A program made the position numbers and the translations under genes. A DNA stretch of 6,185 nt, taken from positions 9,444 to 15,628 of the forward strand of contig DIEE01000046.1 in the NCBI GenBank assembly GCA_002418465.1, in the 5' to 3' direction. Shown piece by piece: positions 6,112-6,185 of this stretch (position 1 is its first letter; each line of letters begins with the position of its first letter). This DNA is from Pseudomonas sp. UBA5782. GTDB lineage: Bacteria; Pseudomonadota; Gammaproteobacteria; Pseudomonadales; Pseudomonadaceae. The notes under the pieces were generated by a model. It saw only the letters and a program-made list of their open reading frames with translations, made no database searches and had not been told where the DNA came from.

Positions 6112-6185
6112 CTAGAAGACCTCCAGCTTGGGCAGCCAGACACGGATCAGCGAGAACAGCCGGTCCAGCTCGATGGGTTTGGCCA
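6112..6185 (-). CDS. C-terminus of a receiver-domain protein, probably a hybrid histidine kinase (partial)
   Basis: Only the last 23 residues and the TAG stop (6112-6114) are in the window. The visible start AKPIELDRLFSLIRVWLP is the typical end of a receiver domain: the conserved beta-5 Lys-Pro pair followed by the final amphipathic helix. The two bases before Ala fit an xTG codon, in keeping with the common L-x-K-P ending. The protein ends at a receiver domain and is followed 3 nt later by the cheR-like gene, so it is most likely a hybrid sensor kinase heading this operon. That full architecture is inferred; a stand-alone response regulator is possible. Confidence 0.7.
   Translation of the reverse strand, partial: AKPIELDRLFSLIRVWLPKLEVF

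Overview
The window is GC-rich, with codon usage and protein sequences typical of Pseudomonas sensu lato (Pseudomonadaceae, Gammaproteobacteria). No species can be assigned from the sequence alone. I see no mobile elements, tRNA or rRNA genes, or CRISPR arrays. The region looks like ordinary chromosomal DNA, densely coding and mostly on the minus strand.

Layout from left to right. (1) Positions 1-2440, minus strand: nearly all of a glycogen phosphorylase gene (glgP), whose last few codons run off the left edge. (2) Positions 2441-2640: a 200-bp divergent intergenic region with a perfect 8-bp-arm palindrome, a small hairpin in the glgP leader and a good sigma-70-type promoter facing right. (3) Positions 2641-3036, plus strand: a small cysteine-cluster protein of the YkgJ/UPF0153 family. 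(4) Positions 3044-3352, minus strand: a small exported, low-complexity protein of unknown function that converges on the YkgJ gene with a 7-bp gap. (5) Positions 3353-3461: a 109-bp spacer with a candidate promoter for gene 4 and a GC-rich hairpin just past the end of the next operon. (6) Positions 3462-6185, minus strand: a tightly packed sensory operon, transcribed right to left. It holds the C-terminus of a receiver-ended (probably hybrid) kinase, a CheR-type methyltransferase, a CheB-type methylesterase without a receiver domain, and a REC-HisKA-HATPase response regulator/kinase. Junctions are +3 nt, a 4-nt ATGA overlap and +2 nt, so the genes are very probably co-transcribed and translationally coupled.

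The metabolic genes on the left and the sensory operon on the right show no obvious functional tie. Within the operon the pieces suggest a phosphorelay joined to reversible glutamate methylation. No chemoreceptor, CheA or CheW is visible, so the methylation substrate is unknown. This operon is the most interesting part of the window, but its components are individually well-known families. I found no clear evidence of an entirely new system.
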